A stretch of DNA of 13,770 nucleotides from NCBI GenBank assembly GCA_031553315.1, contig JAVBLT010000044.1, forward strand, positions 1-13,770, in the 5' to 3' direction. The notes under the pieces are model-generated. The model saw only the letters and a list, made by a program, of their open reading frames with translations. It ran no database searches and had not been told where the DNA came from. This stretch comes from JAVBLT01 sp031553315. GTDB lineage: Bacteria; Verrucomicrobiota; Kiritimatiellia; RFP12; DVOR01. The translations under genes and the position numbers were made by a program. Shown piece by piece: positions 12,973 to 13,770 of this stretch (position 1 is its first letter; each line of letters starts with the position of its first letter).

Positions 12973-13268
12973 CAACCTGGTTCTTCGAAAGCATCATGCT
13001 CCTCTGCTTCGGCTTCAGCTGGCCCCTCAGCATCGCCAAAACCCTCCGCACCCGCATCGTCCGCGGCAAATCCCCCGCCTTCATGCTCCTCATCATCACC
13101 GGCTACACCGCCGGCATCCTCCACAAACTCCTCAACCCCCTCCCCCCCGATGCCCGCCCCCTCGCCCACCTCATCATCTACCTCTACATCCTCAACCTCA
13201 TCCTCGTCATCCTCGACCTCCTCCTCTACCTCAAATACCGCGACCGCCCCCCCTGCCCCCCCACATAA
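12969..13268 (+). CDS. Small three-helix membrane protein, possibly PQ-loop/SemiSWEET-like
   Basis: A 99-residue integral membrane protein with three hydrophobic segments at about 5-24, 37-56 and 66-88, and a basic loop (KTLRTRIVRGKS, 24-35) after the first. The first segment ends in SWPLSIAK, which resembles the PQ-loop site of SemiSWEET half-transporters but lacks the Pro-Gln pair. Similar small proteins occur in anaerobic Firmicutes and Bacteroidota as far as I recall, without known function. A sugar or small-solute carrier acting as a dimer is only a guess. The ATG overlaps the nth stop by four bases (ATGA), making it the last gene of the feo operon. Codon use (C-ending throughout) and the clean hydrophobic pattern support it as real. 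No clear terminator follows. Confidence 0.75.
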   Translation: MTTWFFESIMLLCFGFSWPLSIAKTLRTRIVRGKSPAFMLLIITGYTAGILHKLLNPLPPDARPLAHLIIYLYILNLILVILDLLLYLKYRDRPPCPPT

Positions 13269-13340
13269 GCATCCGCCACAGTTCGATTGCCCCTCCATCC
13301 AGCCCCCCCGAAAAAAAATATAGAAACCCACATTTTCCAC

Positions 13341-13369
13341 TTGCAAGAAATCATCACATCCTTTATAGT
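13341..13369 (+). promoter_or_regulatory. Candidate promoter at the head of the long leader
   Basis: TTGCAA (-35, four of six) and TATAGT (-10, five of six) are separated by exactly 17 bases, the best promoter match in the window. Transcription should start near 13376-13377, giving a leader of about 300 bases before the exported protein at 13678. Confidence 0.55.
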
Positions 13370-13376
13370 ATGCCCC

Positions 13377-13439
13377 ATGAAAGAAGGAAGAGTTTTCGCG
13401 AGTGCGGAAATTCTTATTGAAGAGAGACATTGTGCCTGA
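13377..13439 (+). CDS. Possible leaderless 20-codon small ORF
   Basis: An ATG seven bases after the -10 box opens a 20-codon frame (MKEGRVFASAEI...) ending in TGA at 13437-13439. It has no Shine-Dalgarno, so it could only be translated as a leaderless message, the same arrangement as feoB. It could be a leader peptide for the downstream gene or chance. No family match is recognised, and there is no run of regulatory codons. Confidence 0.2.
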   Translation: MKEGRVFASAEILIEERHCA

Positions 13440-13570
13440 CTCTTTTTGGTCACCGAACCCTTTCAGCGCATAACGGGACATTCATTCACCCATTCATTCG
13501 TATAGAGCCCGGAGTGTTGCGGAAGCTGCAGGTGAGAAAGAATTCAGAGAGATGCCTCGAACGGTTTTGA

Positions 13571-13602
13571 GATGCCCCTCCTGTTTCGGCAGGCCCGGCA
13601 TC
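13571..13602 (+). promoter_or_regulatory. Compound hairpin in the leader of the exported protein gene
   Basis: Outer stem gatgcc (13571-13576) pairs with ggcatc (13597-13602); inner stem cctg (13580-13583) pairs with cagg (13590-13593) closing a tttcgg loop. The two stems are separated by a symmetric three-by-three internal loop. No T tract follows, so it is not a terminator. It may be a cis-acting RNA structure. Confidence 0.45.
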
Positions 13603-13677
13603 AGATGTGAGAAGACAGCTCCAGCAGTGAACGGATGTCTGATTCGTTTTTTTGTTTGGGGCGGAGGTAAATTTGTT

Positions 13678-13770
13678 ATGAAAAAGATGGTTTTTTCCTT
13701 ATCGGTTCTCCTCGCCGGTTACACATTGGCCCAAGTGGAAAGCCAAGTCGTCGGCTACAACACCATCACC
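13678..13770 (+). CDS. N-terminus of an exported protein (runs off the window)
   Basis: The first 31 codons of a gene that continues beyond the right edge. The opening MKKMVFSLSVLLAGYTLAQ is a classic signal peptide: two lysines, a hydrophobic core and an LAQ end compatible with cleavage near residue 19. The mature start, VESQVVGYNTI, is a sequence I associate with families of secreted proteins in Verrucomicrobiota/Kiritimatiellota, where VVGYN opens a beta-rich domain; this is recall, not a search. GGAGG ten bases upstream fixes the start. The same frame stays open back to 13474 (with an ATG at 13552), but that extension is unlike an exported protein and would bury the signal peptide. Function unknown. 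Confidence 0.8.
   Translation, partial: MKKMVFSLSVLLAGYTLAQVESQVVGYNTIT

Larger units (their letters stand above)
13269..13677. other. Gene-poor 409-bp intergenic region and long leader
   Basis: This is the only long stretch without a confident gene. It contains no recognisable tRNA, rRNA or known riboswitch. What can be seen is a run of C and then A at 13302-13319, a good promoter at 13341-13369, a possible 20-codon ORF, repeated cattcattc words at 13480-13500, a compound hairpin at 13571-13602, a weaker pairing of agaca (about 13613) with tgtct (about 13636), and a Shine-Dalgarno GGAGG at 13663-13667. It is clearly less GC-rich than the flanking genes. Confidence 0.7.

Noticed and set aside
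13552..13677. In-frame upstream extension of the last gene, including a CPSC word
   Set aside because: The frame is open, but the strong Shine-Dalgarno and signal peptide at 13678 decide the start; the upstream residues look like translated non-coding leader.
1..13770. CRISPR array, tRNA, rRNA, prophage, toxin-antitoxin or defence genes
   Set aside because: I looked for spaced repeats, cloverleaf arms, and integrase, toxin or nuclease motifs and found none.

Overview
This GC-rich window looks like chromosomal DNA from an uncultured-type anaerobe of the Verrucomicrobiota/Kiritimatiellota side of the PVC group. The main clue is the exported protein starting at 13678, whose mature N-terminus begins around VESQVVGYNTI, a start I associate from memory with secreted proteins of that group. 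A second exported protein (8328-9740) has a C-terminal module of the same flavour. Several products carry Fe-S clusters or concern iron (RlmN, a DUF362 ferredoxin-like protein, a radical SAM/SPASM protein, a U32 protein, FeoA/FeoB, endonuclease III), which fits an anaerobic lifestyle. The taxonomic call is inference.

Layout. (1) 1-171 is a near-perfect palindromic miniature element with 19-bp terminal inverted repeats, lying 23 bp beyond the rlmN stop. (2) On the minus strand, a DUF362/4Fe-4S protein (2404-1304) and rlmN (1304-195) form a translationally coupled pair (TAATG). (3) A divergent promoter region (2405-2533) separates them from a five-gene plus-strand operon: radical SAM/SPASM protein of the AhbC/AhbD/NirJ type (2534), EamA-type transporter (3560), DUF502 membrane protein (4468), small HAD phosphohydrolase (5214) and a long U32-family protein (5813). 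The last three overlap by TAATG and ATGA junctions. (4) A secreted protein (8328-9740) stands alone, with its own candidate promoter, a leader with two hairpins, and a strong intrinsic terminator at 9764-9795. (5) feoB, feoA, nth and a small three-helix membrane protein (9874-13268) form a compact operon with 4-base overlaps and the unusual order feoB before feoA. (6) A 409-bp gene-poor stretch (13269-13677) holds a good promoter, a possible leaderless 20-codon ORF and a structured leader, before a second exported protein that runs off the window.

How the genes work together. RlmN and the U32 protein are both candidates for modifying the same small part of 23S rRNA (A2503 and, if the U32 protein is RlhA-like, C2501). 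The feo operon supplies ferrous iron, which the neighbouring Fe-S enzymes need; nth itself carries a 4Fe-4S cluster. I see no defence island, CRISPR array, prophage, rRNA or tRNA. The less ordinary parts are the palindromic element, the promoter-to-ATG spacing that suggests leaderless mRNAs (feoB and the 20-codon ORF), the long structured leader at the right end, and the extreme preference for C at third codon positions in the genes on both sides of the window.
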